Assembly: GCF_014698835.1 (NCBI RefSeq)
Contig: NZ_JACJTU010000012.1
Span: 1-64,000, forward strand
Origin: Nostoc paludosum FACHB-159
GTDB lineage: Bacteria > Cyanobacteriota > Cyanobacteriia > Cyanobacteriales > Nostocaceae
DNA length: 64,000 nucleotides
Direction of reading: 5' to 3'
The notes under the pieces are model-generated. The model did no database searches and was not told the origin of the DNA. It was given only the letters and a program-made list of their open reading frames with translations. Numbering within the stretch: the first letter of the stretch is position 1; each line of letters starts with the position of its first letter. Made by a program: the position numbers and the translations under genes. Of the stretch, positions 1-9,603 are shown piece by piece.

Positions 1-36
1 GGGGAGTGTGGGGGGAAAGAGAATTAATGCTTCCCC

Positions 37-123
37 ATCCTCCCACACCTCCCACACCTCCCACACCTCCCACACCTCCCACACCTCCCACACCTCCCAC
101 ACCTCCCACACCTCCCACACCTC
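37..123. repeat. 9-bp tandem repeat (minisatellite)
   Basis: About nine head-to-tail copies of a cctcccaca unit lie just upstream of the SDR gene. The array is nearly perfect, so it is young or actively homogenised. It is followed by short caaatgaca-type direct repeats reaching the SDR start codon. The array has no spacers, so it is not CRISPR. Confidence 0.85.
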
Positions 124-162
124 CTGCTTGCCCAATGACAAATGACAAAGGACAAATAACAA

Positions 163-912
163 ATGACAGGTAAATTAAAAGAAAAAGTAGCAATTATTAC
201 TGGAGCTTCTTCAGGAATTGGAGAGGCAACAGCGATCGCCTTAGCGGCAGAAGGGGCAAAAGTAGTCCTGGCTGCTAGGCGTGGTGAGCTTCTTGAAGCA
301 TTGGCACAACGCATCGAAGCTAGTGGAGGTAAGGCACTGTCCGTTGTTACTGATATTACTGATGAGACTCAGGTAAATAACTTAGTGAACAAGGCAAATG
401 CAGAGTTCGGTCGGATAGATATTGTAGTTAATAATGCTGGCATTGCTTTGCTTGGTACTATTGAGACAGGAAATCCGGCAGACTGGCGGCGATCTTTTGA
501 TATCAATGTTCTAGGGCTACTGTATGTTACTCACGCAGCTTTGCCGATTTTGAAACAGCAACAATCGGGGCATATAGTTAACATTTCTTCGGTTGCTGGC
601 CGGACAGCACGGGCTGGTGTAGGTGTTTACAATGCTACTAAATGGGGTGTAAATGCTCTCTCGGAAGCATTGCGTCAAGAAGTTTACAAGGATAATATTC
701 GTGTCACCATCATCGAACCTGGCTTAGTTGACACAGGTATTGATGACCATATTACCGATCCCGTTAGCAAACAGCGTATCCAAGAACGACGTAAATCAAT
801 TACACCTCTGCAAAGTGAAGATGTTGCTGCTGCGATAGTTTATGCTGTTACTCAACCACCCCGCGTGAATGTCAATGAAATCCTGATCCGGCCAATTGGA
901 CAAGAAAACTAA
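163..912 (+). CDS. SDR family NAD(P)-dependent oxidoreductase
   Basis: Classical short-chain dehydrogenase of 249 residues, the usual length. The cofactor motif TGASSGIG lies at residues 13-20, the structural NNAG at 90-93, a catalytic Ser in ISS at about 143, and the YxxxK pair at Tyr156 and Lys160, so the active site is complete. The AARR segment after the second beta strand resembles NADP-preferring members; this is inference. It looks like the YdfG/serine-dehydrogenase type, but the substrate cannot be read from sequence. The ATG follows a purine-rich aaaggac. The gene stands alone and is followed by a hairpin. Confidence 0.9.
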   Translation: MTGKLKEKVAIITGASSGIGEATAIALAAEGAKVVLAARRGELLEALAQRIEASGGKALSVVTDITDETQVNNLVNKANAEFGRIDIVVNNAGIALLGTIETGNPADWRRSFDINVLGLLYVTHAALPILKQQQSGHIVNISSVAGRTARAGVGVYNATKWGVNALSEALRQEVYKDNIRVTIIEPGLVDTGIDDHITDPVSKQRIQERRKSITPLQSEDVAAAIVYAVTQPPRVNVNEILIRPIGQEN

Positions 913-934
913 CATAAATAACTAGCAAGAAAGT

Positions 935-960
935 TAGGGTAGCACACCAGTGCCACCCTA
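935..960 (+). terminator. Hairpin downstream of the SDR gene
   Basis: Inverted repeat tagggtagcac / gtgccacccta (one mismatch) with a four-base loop, 22 bp after the SDR stop. There is no strong U tract after it, so termination is probable but not certain. Confidence 0.5.
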
Positions 961-1040
961 GCTATATACTTAATAGGCTTCTTGCAAAAGTGGGTAAAGC
1001 GGTTCAGATAAAACCTTTTCCCCTTTTGCAAAACTATTTT

Positions 1041-1137
1041 TGCAAGAGACTCCATGAACAAAATTCACAACGAAGGAATGAAAATATTTCTTTCCTAGTC
1101 ACCAGTCCCCAGTCCCCAGTCCCTATTTTCAAGGCAG
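1041..1137 (+). repeat. Dispersed repeat, copy 1
   Basis: A segment of about 95 bp running from tgcaagagactccatgaac to ctattttcaaggcag. It recurs twice in tandem near 62.65-62.82 kb with only a few differences. The copy contains cccagtc heptamer iterations, three here and two in the distant copies. The short open frame running through it is repeat-derived and not a gene. Confidence 0.85.
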
Positions 1138-1147
1138 CCTTAATTAA

Positions 1148-2059
1148 TTATTCAGGATTAACAACTAGGCATTTACCTCTAAGCATATCTTTGAGGATTA
1201 CTAAATATTCAGGGAATGAAATATACACCGTTCTTTCTGGTAGAAGATTTGTTTGAGGAAAGGGTCGAGTGTAAATATTAGACATAGAGTGATGTAATGA
1301 ATGTTCTAGACAATGGTTATGGGTAATAAACAGAAAAAATCTTTCTAAGATACCAGAAGGTTTCAAGTTTCTAGTTTGTAGATTACGTTCTTTTAAGTTT
1401 CCTTCCACAATCAGATTTCCATGCTCTATCAATTCACAATGATGAACCATAAAAGATCCCATCCAACAGGTAATAAAATAAGAAATTAATATTTGACCTG
1501 TAGTTACTCCTAATAGTAAATGTGAAGTGTATCCAACTCCCCCCCAAATAATAATCCGCATCAAGATAGAAATTATTAATTTTTTAAAGCAGTACTGCTG
1601 TTTGAGTTTTGGATGCCGCGATATTTGGAAACTTGCCACAATTAAAACAAATATGTTTCCGAAACATATTTCCAAAAAGTTATAAATAATTCGCAATGAT
1701 TTATTCTTAATCTCTCCTAAAGGATGAAATTCTATATCGTTGTAAGTATTGACTTGAGAATGATGATAAGGATGTACTATATCAAAAGTTTGTGGGTCGA
1801 GCAAGATGAGCCAAGATAATATTAAGTAAAAACGCTTATTGTTGATATGTGGTAAATATTCATGCCAACATTCATGCATAAACTGTGCTAATAAGCAAAG
1901 AAGATAAACTCCGGGGAAAAGCATAAACAAGAGTGAAAAAATATTTAAGTAAGCATATACATAAGGCAAAAAAAACAGATATATCAGCCAAACTGCTACA
2001 GTAGATATGAGTTTTGTCGGCTGTTTTTCTACTATTGAAATAGTATTAATAGCTGTCAT
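1148..2059 (-). CDS. Membrane fatty acid desaturase family protein
   Basis: A 303-residue integral membrane protein with the three histidine boxes of the desaturase/hydroxylase superfamily: HECWH at 62-66, HPYHH at 96-100 and HSLHH near residue 255. These bind the di-iron centre. Hydrophobic stretches at about 20-60 and 130-200 fit the four-helix topology. The family desaturates or hydroxylates acyl lipids or carotenoids using O2. The boxes do not match DesA, DesB, DesC or CrtR well enough for me to name a subfamily, so the substrate is unknown. The 3' end abuts the dispersed repeat. Confidence 0.75.
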   Translation of the reverse strand: MTAINTISIVEKQPTKLISTVAVWLIYLFFLPYVYAYLNIFSLLFMLFPGVYLLCLLAQFMHECWHEYLPHINNKRFYLILSWLILLDPQTFDIVHPYHHSQVNTYNDIEFHPLGEIKNKSLRIIYNFLEICFGNIFVLIVASFQISRHPKLKQQYCFKKLIISILMRIIIWGGVGYTSHLLLGVTTGQILISYFITCWMGSFMVHHCELIEHGNLIVEGNLKERNLQTRNLKPSGILERFFLFITHNHCLEHSLHHSMSNIYTRPFPQTNLLPERTVYISFPEYLVILKDMLRGKCLVVNPE

Positions 2060-2646
2060 ACAGAATTCCTCTCAATATTTATTTAAACCAGAATTAACAC
2101 ATCCTCAAATAGAAGATTTTCCGGTTGTCACCGTTCATTAGATATTAACCATAAAGCTAAAAAATAAGCTATATCAATTCAACAATTACTGAATATTGTT
2201 AGACATAATACTTAATTCTTAAGTTAGAAAATATGAGCTTTAATTAGCACAATACCTTTCTAGACATAATCGTGAGGCAATACCTGATAAATAATGTTGC
2301 ATTAAATACTTATATATCCCTCTAAATCCCAATACTGCTCAGGTTTTGCATTTTGAACTCGGAATTTGGTTTGGGGAAAAGGGTAACGGTTTTTTCTTTC
2401 CCCTTTCCCCTTCCCCTTAACCGACAAGTATTGCTCTAAATCTTACTTACTTCCTAATAGAGGCTTTGAGAATGTAATGTTATTCCCCTGTTGTTTTAGC
2501 AAAGATAATTTAATCCATAAGGTAAAAATTTTGTCAATATGTATAATTCAGTATCAGGCGTAGACACGTTAGCCAGTCTTCGAGCGTCAGTGGCTTGTCG
2601 AAGACATCGCACTGCTAACTAATACTAAAGTAAATTTGGAAGTCCC
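2060..2646. other. Intergenic, AT-rich; one palindromic dispersed element
   Basis: Spacer between the desaturase and tetR genes, both on the minus strand. No credible gene is seen. It contains a C-rich ccctttcccc tract near 2400. At 2568-2619 there is an imperfect palindrome (gttagc...tcttcga / tcgaaga...gctaac) typical of the small dispersed repeats of Nostoc genomes. The desaturase promoter should lie at the left end. Confidence 0.6.
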
Positions 2647-3255
2647 TTAAAGGGGAGTGATGCTGATACCACGCACAAAAATATCTACGCAAGTTTCAAT
2701 ATAGTCCTCACAGCTATAGTTGCCTTGATTGAATTTTGCAGTACGACATAGCATTCCAGCTAACAGCATTCCTGTAAACATATCGACTGCTGGAAAAGGA
2801 TCGATATCTGCTCTGACTATGCCTCGTCTTTGACTACATTGCAAGTAAGCTACTAGTTTTTCCCTTAATGGCTTGGCAGCTTCTTGAATCACTTGTCTGG
2901 CTGCTTCAGGATGACGCTTGGCTTCTCCAATGAAGGTGCGAATTAAGTCTTCATGCCCCTCTAACATAGTATTGTAAAGTTGGGCATAGCGTTTTAAGTC
3001 AATTTTCAAATCCTGTGTCCACGCTTGTGGGTGTGCAAGAGCTTCTATCTGGAGTGCCAAAACATTTTCGATTACTGCTCCCAAAAGCTGTTCTTTGCTA
3101 GCAAAGTGGCGAAATAAAGTCACCTCATTCACACGAGCAAGACGAGCTATTTCACGGGTGGTTGCTCCTTGAACCCCTAAACTAGCAAATACCTGCGAGG
3201 CTGCTTCAATCAAACGTCTACGGGTAAGAGCTGACGAACGGATGGCTTTATTCAT
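2647..3255 (-). CDS. TetR/AcrR family transcriptional regulator
   Basis: 202 residues. The N-terminal helix-turn-helix (about 31-52, with TTREIARLARV and LFRHFASKE) matches the TetR DNA-binding domain. A divergent all-helical ligand and dimerisation domain follows. Such proteins usually repress a nearby efflux or catabolic gene on binding a small molecule. The neighbours here are the desaturase downstream on the same strand and a small membrane protein upstream. Regulation of the desaturase is possible but unproven. The start is the ATG giving MNKAIRSS. Confidence 0.88.
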   Translation of the reverse strand: MNKAIRSSALTRRRLIEAASQVFASLGVQGATTREIARLARVNEVTLFRHFASKEQLLGAVIENVLALQIEALAHPQAWTQDLKIDLKRYAQLYNTMLEGHEDLIRTFIGEAKRHPEAARQVIQEAAKPLREKLVAYLQCSQRRGIVRADIDPFPAVDMFTGMLLAGMLCRTAKFNQGNYSCEDYIETCVDIFVRGISITPL

Positions 3256-3581
3256 TTATGCTGGCAAATACTTACTGATATCACTAGGTTATGTTGAAAA
3301 GGATAATTAATAATGCAATTTCTAAAATTTATAACAGTTTGAAATCCTATGAAGTATCGTAATTCCTAAGGCTCAACTCACGAGTAACTGTCATAAGGAG
3401 GCGTATTTATGAATAAATTCTCTTTTTCCTGACAATTACGTATCAGGCCTGCAAAAAAACTATTCTTTACTCCCGACTTTTGAGTCAGTATTCCTTTTTC
3501 TCCTTTTATTCTAACATTTGCAGTATTTTTTTGTAACTAAAACACTCAAGTCAAAAATCCCAATGACTAATGACTAATTTG
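3256..3581. other. Intergenic; seven-codon mini-ORF with strong RBS
   Basis: No gene longer than a few codons. At 3395-3401 a perfect aaggagg is followed eight bases later by ATG and a seven-residue reading frame (MNKFSFS, 3409-3432) on the plus strand. No plus-strand gene follows it, so it is an orphan leader or the remains of a lost gene. Confidence 0.4.
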
Positions 3582-3821
3582 CTATACAAATAAAAAGAAA
3601 GCAATGAGAACGGCACTCAAAATAATAGCGAATACAATAGCGTATTCGACTCTGCGGCTAAAAAACCCCACAGCAGCAATCAGGGCGATCGCTAGCCCAA
3701 TAATGCCAATGTACTGTTCTTTTTGTAAGTTGCGTGCAATTAGTGGATCTTTGTTTGTACTAGGTGGCGGAGTTTCTTGAATTGCTATTTGTGATGGTAA
3801 TTTCTGTGTTAATAATTTCAT
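3582..3821 (-). CDS. Small two-helix membrane protein, unknown function
   Basis: 79 residues. The N-terminal 35 are polar with a PPPS stretch. Two adjacent hydrophobic helices at about 37-53 and 60-79 end at the C terminus. An appropriately spaced GGAG precedes the ATG, which supports a real gene. I do not recognise the family. It stands alone on the minus strand with the TetR gene downstream. Confidence 0.6.
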   Translation of the reverse strand: MKLLTQKLPSQIAIQETPPPSTNKDPLIARNLQKEQYIGIIGLAIALIAAVGFFSRRVEYAIVFAIILSAVLIAFFLFV

Positions 3822-4659
3822 AAATTTACTCCAGAAAAACTTTGATTTTTGAGATACTCCACAGGAACATCGTGATTGTATTGTGCATAGAAAATAAGCC
3901 TTTTAAAGGGGCGATCGACTACATTTACGGTACGAATAAACATTGCTAATAACTACCAATCACGAACAAAATGGAAATCGTTACTATCTGCTGAACACCG
4001 ATAATTTTAAAATATGCCTCAATAAATAGTTTCTGAAACTGGTCAGCAAAAACACTATCTTTGGAATGATTTACGTCAAATAAACGAGAATAGGGAACAA
4101 AAAATCTACGATAGATGCCTACTGAGTCTTATTCAATAAATTAAATAGGAGTCCCATAGCAATTCAAGAAGAATTTTGGGCAATGTTGATTGCCCAAAGC
4201 CTTGAAGTACCTGAGTTTTTACTCAACACTGGCTTAATGCCCCACTACCAGTAACAACACTCATAAAGCACACGAAATTGGCTACAGAATACAAAGTTCT
4301 TCATAGATAGTTTGTATTCCATCGCCCGCAACTTAAGTTAATCTTCAAAAATCAGTATTTACACTGACGGCAAGTGTAAATAATACAGAGAATATGATAT
4401 AAAATAATATAACACTTATTACATTAAAACCTCGTATATTAACTAGCGAGGCTGAAACATTATTGAGGAAAAAACAAACCTCAAATCTTTACATATCGAG
4501 GAAAATATATTAAATGCTCAAAAACGCTTGAAACCTAGATATATCAGGCAACTAGGCTAAATGATGCCAAGTCTTGTGTGTAAATACATACGAAGATTTT
4601 TTATCAGCGATTTTAACGTTTTGAAAATCAACTAAGTATTTATACGCAGGATTTAAAAT
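3822..4659. other. Long spacer upstream of tpsB; possible transposase debris
   Basis: No intact gene. A short open stretch at about 4126-4257 on the plus strand reads NRSPIAIQEEFWAMLIAQ, reminiscent of the conserved QQE-W segment of IS4-type transposases, then stops. It may be a decayed transposase fragment; the match is weak. The rest is AT-rich and presumably holds the promoter of the secretion locus. Confidence 0.3.
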
Positions 4660-6441
4660 GTGAAGAGAGAATCGATAATTAACTCTACGCGAGGACAGCA
4701 AATAACTCGTAAACCCCGCGTCGCAGTACTGAATATTCTAAAATTCGGCTTTGTTTTAGCACCAATATTGTGCCAGTATCATCAGGCCATCGCCCAAACT
4801 TCCAATCCTCAAACATTACCACCTGGCCGGATCGAAAATGTCCCAGTCACTCCCTTACCTTCGGATGTGCTACCGCAGCCATCAGAGCAAAATCAATTAG
4901 TTCCTTCCCCAAAACTACCGGAGCGGCCAATTCTAGGAGAGAACGATCCTAATGGCAAATTCCGAGTCGATCGCATTGAAGTTGTAGGCAGTACAGTTTT
5001 TAAACCAGAAGATTTTGCCCCTATTACGACTCCGTTTGTAGGACGAGAAATATCGTTTGCAGAGTTGTTGCAAGTCAAAGATGCCATCAGCAAGCTCTAC
5101 ACTGATAAAGGCTATGTAACTACCGGAGCTTTAATCACACCGCAGACAGTAGAAGGTGGAGTCGTTAAAATTCAGGTAGTCGAAGGTAGTTTGCAAGAAA
5201 TTAAAATCGTTGGCAATCGGCGATTGCGTAGTCAATACATTCGCGATCGCATTCGACTCGGCGCTGGCCAACCTCTGAATGTCCCACGTTTAATAGAAAA
5301 ACTGCAACTGCTTCGCCTCGATCCCCGCATTCAAAACCTATCAGCTGAGTTGCAGATGGGTGTACGTCCCGGAACCAATATATTGGAAGTCGAGATTCAA
5401 GAAGCCGATACTTTCTCCCTGACAACAAGTTTAGATAATGGGCGATCGCCCAGTGTTGGTAGTTTTCGCCTGGGTGTGGATCTCCAAGAAGCCAATCTAC
5501 TCGGCTTTGGTGATACTCTCAGTGTGGGATACGCCAATACAGATGGCAGTAATACAATCAATCTGAATTACACACTACCGATTAATGCTCGTAATGGCAC
5601 TGTCTGGTTTGGTTTTAACCAAGGGTGGAACCGGGTAATTGAAAAACCATTCAGCGTCCTTGATATTCAATCAAATACTAGCTCTTACGAATTCGGTTAT
5701 CGTCAACCATTAATCCAAAAGCCAACTCAGGAATTAGCAGTTGGATTGTCGTTCTCACGCCAAGAAAGCCAGACAGAGTTAGGTCTTGATAATATTGGCG
5801 GGTTTCCTTTATCACCCGGTGCGGATGCCAACGGAAGAACCAAAATTTCCGCCCTGCATTTTACCCAAGAGTATACCCAACGCAGCAATCAACAAGTTTT
5901 TGCAGCGCGATCGCAATTTAGCGTTGGGGTAGATTGGTTTGATGCCAATACCAATGAAAATGCACCAGACAGCCGCTTTTTTGCTTGGCGGGGGCAGACA
6001 CAATGGGTGCGACAATTGGCACGAGACACACTATTTTTAGTCAGAGGCGATTTACAATTAGCAACAGATTCCCTCGTGCCTTTAGAGCAATTTGGCCTTG
6101 GCGGACAGCTAAGTGTGCGGGGCTATCGCCAAGACACATTGCTTACAGATAATGGCATATTATTTTCAGCAGAATTACGGCTGCCTATTGTGCGTGCGCC
6201 AAAAATCGGCGGAATACTACAACTGACACCCTTTATTGATGTCGGCACAGGTTGGAATACCAAGGGCGAAAATCCATCACCAAGTACATTGGTGGGTACT
6301 GGTTTAGGGTTACTATGGAAACAAGACAATAACTTATCAGTTCGTCTTGATTGGGGGATTCCGCTAACATCAGTGGAAGGTGAAAAGCGATCGCTCCAAG
6401 AAAATGGTTTGTACTTCTCGGTGCAGTATTCACCGTTTTGA
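4660..6441 (+). CDS. TpsB-type outer-membrane transporter (ShlB/FhaC/HecB family)
   Basis: 593 residues. A signal peptide is followed by a Pro-rich linker (about 45-95), two POTRA domains (about 101-176 and 178-249) and a C-terminal beta-barrel from about 255 ending in Phe. The barrel has the family VRGY motif at 486-489, which lies in the pore-inserted loop. TpsB proteins export large TpsA exoproteins across the outer membrane, and two TpsA genes follow directly. The start is GTG; an ATG two bases earlier is out of frame and runs straight into TGA. The family length is 550-600 residues, so the gene looks complete. Confidence 0.92.
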   Translation: MKRESIINSTRGQQITRKPRVAVLNILKFGFVLAPILCQYHQAIAQTSNPQTLPPGRIENVPVTPLPSDVLPQPSEQNQLVPSPKLPERPILGENDPNGKFRVDRIEVVGSTVFKPEDFAPITTPFVGREISFAELLQVKDAISKLYTDKGYVTTGALITPQTVEGGVVKIQVVEGSLQEIKIVGNRRLRSQYIRDRIRLGAGQPLNVPRLIEKLQLLRLDPRIQNLSAELQMGVRPGTNILEVEIQEADTFSLTTSLDNGRSPSVGSFRLGVDLQEANLLGFGDTLSVGYANTDGSNTINLNYTLPINARNGTVWFGFNQGWNRVIEKPFSVLDIQSNTSSYEFGYRQPLIQKPTQELAVGLSFSRQESQTELGLDNIGGFPLSPGADANGRTKISALHFTQEYTQRSNQQVFAARSQFSVGVDWFDANTNENAPDSRFFAWRGQTQWVRQLARDTLFLVRGDLQLATDSLVPLEQFGLGGQLSVRGYRQDTLLTDNGILFSAELRLPIVRAPKIGGILQLTPFIDVGTGWNTKGENPSPSTLVGTGLGLLWKQDNNLSVRLDWGIPLTSVEGEKRSLQENGLYFSVQYSPF

Positions 6442-6474
6442 TATTTGAGGATATTCAAGGCCATTAATTTAAGT

Positions 6475-6588
6475 GGCATTGCTGAATCTAGGGATGATTT
6501 TTACCTCACGCAAAGGCGCAAAGGCGCAAAGAATCTACCTTTAGCCTTCGTCAAAAATCTTAATTCATCCCGCATTTATGCAACGCCC
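6475..6588. mobile_element. MITE-like element, copy 1 (114 bp)
   Basis: The ends form an imperfect terminal inverted repeat: ggcattgctgaat and gggatga on the left, tcatcccgcatttatgcaac and gccc on the right. The element is flanked by identical direct repeats, ccattaatttaagt at 6461-6474 and 6587-6600, which fit a target duplication of about 12 bp. It contains no ORF; the interior carries gcaaaggc iterations. A second element with the same ends and the same length lies at 12111-12224. Confidence 0.75.
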
Positions 6589-6917
6589 ATTAATTTAAGT
6601 AATTTCAGGAAGTGAGGAGCGATGTCTGCGGTAAGTCCTGTTTTCAGCTAGATTAAAACGCAAACTAATCGTCATATCGTGTCCGGTTAAAGACTTATCA
6701 TTAAGATGGCAGGGGAGTAGGGGAGCAGGGGGAAAGAGGGTTTCCTGGTTTTTGCACAGATGCACCGAATTATAACTAATTAGGCGGACATGATATCAAA
6801 TCCCCACATCGACAGACTTTCTTTGCCTATTGCCTATTGCCTGTTCCCTGCTAAGTAAACGGACATAATTAAATGTAAAATACAACTCACCGAAACCCTT
6901 TACTATTGAGGGTTTTA

Positions 6918-7003
6918 CCTACTGCCTCCTGCCTTCTGCCTCCTGCCTCCTGCCTCCTGCCTCCTGCCTCCTGCCTTCTGCCTCCTGCCTCCTACCTTCT
7001 ACT
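6918..7003. repeat. Heptamer tandem repeat (ctgcctc)
   Basis: About twelve iterations of a seven-base unit, mainly ctgcctc with cttctgc variants. These are short tandemly repeated repetitive sequences as found throughout Nostocales genomes. The array lies about 75 bp upstream of tpsA1, so copy-number change could alter its promoter spacing. Confidence 0.8.
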
Positions 7004-7079
7004 TATAAAACTGCGGATGGTGTTCAAGCCCAATGCCATTTAGGGAACCCTATTTATATATATTGATGGAAACCGAGTG

Positions 7080-9536
7080 ATGAAAGCACCCTCTGTTTGC
7101 TGGGGTTTAGTTTATGCAACTTTGACAGCTGGGATGTTCCTGTGGTGCGGCTTTGCCAACGCTCAAGTGACCGCAGATAATACCCTCAAGACCACTGTTT
7201 CCCAAAGTGGCAATAACTTGATCATCACTAACGGTAGTGCCGCAAACAGTAACTTATTTCACAGTTTCCAGCAGTTTACTGTTCCCACTGGTACTTCAGC
7301 CATCTTTGATTTAATGAATACGCCTAATATATCCTCTATATTTGCTCGTGTTACAGGAGGTAGCGTTTCTCAGATCGATGGCATGATTCAAACCATCAAC
7401 AGCAATAATCCGGTTAGCCTGTTTTTGATCAATCCCAGTGGTATTATCTTTGGGCCTAATGCCAGTCTGAATATTAGTGGATCGTTTCTTGGTACAACTG
7501 CAAATAGCATTGAGTTTGCTGATGGTTTAAAGTTTAGTGCTGCTAACACCACAGTAGCTCCCCTGTTAACGATCGCCGTGCCGGTTGGCTTGCAGTTTGG
7601 GCAGAACTCAGGCACTGTAGGCATCGCAGTACAAAACTCGATTAATGGCATCCCCCAAACTCCACTAGGTTTACAAGTAACTTCCGGTAAAACCCTTGCT
7701 TTGCTGGGAAATGGAATTAACTTAGAGGGTGGCGTTCTCAAAACAGTAAATGGCTCTATCGAAGTTGGTAGCGTCCAGTCGGGAGAAGTTCGCCTCACAC
7801 AAGTGCCCCAAGGATGGACATTTGACTATTCTAATAGTGTTGGACTAAGCGATATCCAGTTGACTAAGCACTCACAAGTATCTGGTTCTGGGACAGGAAA
7901 TAGTAGGATTCAAATGCAGGGTAGAAACATTAGCCTTTTGGAAGGTTCAACTGTTACCCTTCAAAATCAAGGTGGTCTTTCATCGAATCAGATTACAATT
8001 AATGCCATAGAGTCCTTTACCCTCGCAGGAACAAACTCAACAGGAACTATAAGCAGCCAATTAGCAAGCGATACAATCGGGATGGGGCAGGGTGGAAATA
8101 TTACCATCTCAACTGGGGAACTATGGGTGCGGGATGGAGGGCAAATTAGGTCTCATAGCTACAGTTCGGGGCAGGGTGGGGATATCTTTGTGAAGGCTTC
8201 CGAGTCAATCTTTGCCAGTGGATTTAACCCTGCCAATCCTTCAACCATGACATCGATTCTAACAACCTCGTTTGGTTCTGGAAAGGCAGGAAACGTTACC
8301 CTTTCAACCCAAAAACTTATAGCTGCTAATGGCACTAGTATTGGATCAACTGCTCTGATAACTGGTGATAGTGGTAATGTCCAAATTGATGCCTCAGATT
8401 CGATAGATGTTTCTGGAATTAATCACGTTACATTGCTTCCTACTACTGTAGCGTCATCAACAGTAGGAAGTGGAAATGCTGGAAATCTAACTATCACAAC
8501 TGCACGATTAACGGTGCGAGATGGCAGCTTAGTTACCTCTTCAACTGGTGCAATGGGAAATGCTGGCAATGTCAAGATTTTGGCTTCAGATTTCATCGAG
8601 GTGAGCGGCACAGCACGCGATAGTATGCTCAGTAGCAGCATTGGCTCTAATGCACTACGCCTCGATCCTATTACCCGTGCAACTTATCGGCTACCGGAAT
8701 TTCCTAGCGGTAATGCAGGAGGGGTTATCATAATGACTCCTCAATTGCGCGTTCTGGATCGAGCTGACATAGGAGTGAAAAATGAGGGTACGGGCAATGC
8801 AGGTAATTTCGAGGTTTATGCTGACTCGATTCTCCTAACTAATCGCGGAACGATTTCCGCAGCTACACAATCTGGAAACGGAGGGAACTTAGTTCTCAAT
8901 GCCCAAGAACTGTTGCTAATGCGCGATAATAGCAAAATTTCTGTGGAAGCGAAGGAAGCAGGGGATGGCGGTAATATCACCCTCAAAGCTCCTGTGGTCG
9001 TAGGTTTAGAAAACAGTGACATTATTGCTAATGCAGTCAAAGGTCGGGGGGGCAATATTCAAATCACTACTCAAGGCATTTTTGGATTGCAGTTTCGCGA
9101 TCGCCTCACTCCAGAAAACGACATCAGTGCCAGTTCGCAATTTGGCGTTAGTGGCACTGTTCGAGTTAATACTGTCGGTGTCGATCCAAATTCGGGTTTA
9201 GTGGAACTGCCAGCAAATGTCACCGATCCATCCCAGCAAATTGCTACAGGCTGTTCCGCGAATACTGGTAATAGTTTTATCGCTACGGGACGGGGTGGTG
9301 TGCCCCAAAATCCCATTCAGGAGTTGAGGAGCGATCGCACCTGGTCTGATATCCGCGACATCTCTGCATACCGCAAAACAGGCGAAGTGATAGCCCAAAT
9401 ACCCACAAAAGAGGCAGTTCTTGTCCCGGCTACTGGTTGGCGACTTAATACACAAGGAAAAATTGAGTTAATTGCAGATAAATCTCTGACTCAGGTGCAA
9501 CAACCATTAACCTGTGCTGCCATTACAAAAAGTTAA
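7080..9536 (+). CDS. TpsA-type exoprotein, filamentous haemagglutinin N-terminal domain (1)
   Basis: About 818 residues. A signal peptide ends near ANA|Q (29/30) and is followed directly by the TPS secretion domain with its NPSGIIF motif at about 119-125. The rest is a repetitive beta-helix rich in G-N-A-G-N turns (repeated GNAGN, GGNIT). A conserved C-terminal module follows with CSANTG and TGRGG motifs and a late Cys. It is presumably secreted by the upstream TpsB to the cell surface; adhesion is inferred. GTG three bases earlier is an equally possible start. It is paralogous along its whole length to the next gene. Confidence 0.9.
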   Translation: MKAPSVCWGLVYATLTAGMFLWCGFANAQVTADNTLKTTVSQSGNNLIITNGSAANSNLFHSFQQFTVPTGTSAIFDLMNTPNISSIFARVTGGSVSQIDGMIQTINSNNPVSLFLINPSGIIFGPNASLNISGSFLGTTANSIEFADGLKFSAANTTVAPLLTIAVPVGLQFGQNSGTVGIAVQNSINGIPQTPLGLQVTSGKTLALLGNGINLEGGVLKTVNGSIEVGSVQSGEVRLTQVPQGWTFDYSNSVGLSDIQLTKHSQVSGSGTGNSRIQMQGRNISLLEGSTVTLQNQGGLSSNQITINAIESFTLAGTNSTGTISSQLASDTIGMGQGGNITISTGELWVRDGGQIRSHSYSSGQGGDIFVKASESIFASGFNPANPSTMTSILTTSFGSGKAGNVTLSTQKLIAANGTSIGSTALITGDSGNVQIDASDSIDVSGINHVTLLPTTVASSTVGSGNAGNLTITTARLTVRDGSLVTSSTGAMGNAGNVKILASDFIEVSGTARDSMLSSSIGSNALRLDPITRATYRLPEFPSGNAGGVIIMTPQLRVLDRADIGVKNEGTGNAGNFEVYADSILLTNRGTISAATQSGNGGNLVLNAQELLLMRDNSKISVEAKEAGDGGNITLKAPVVVGLENSDIIANAVKGRGGNIQITTQGIFGLQFRDRLTPENDISASSQFGVSGTVRVNTVGVDPNSGLVELPANVTDPSQQIATGCSANTGNSFIATGRGGVPQNPIQELRSDRTWSDIRDISAYRKTGEVIAQIPTKEAVLVPATGWRLNTQGKIELIADKSLTQVQQPLTCAAITKS

Positions 9537-9603
9537 TCATCCACTCGATAACACCTGCAACGGGAATACTAACTTGAAACCAAATATTGGGTAATGTTTA
9601 GTC

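Larger units (their letters stand above)
6442..7079. other. Repeat-rich spacer between tpsB and tpsA1
   Basis: No gene. Holds the first MITE-like element (6475-6588), the heptamer array near 6918-7003, and a G-rich aggggagtaggggagcaggggg tract type repeat near 6712. The 640 bp distance suggests that the TpsA genes have their own promoter. Confidence 0.7.

Noticed and set aside
990..1256. Plus-strand frame of 88 codons overlapping the desaturase 3' end
   Set aside because: It is read mostly from the dispersed repeat; an almost identical peptide is produced by the repeat copies near 62.65 kb. It also overlaps a real gene on the other strand.
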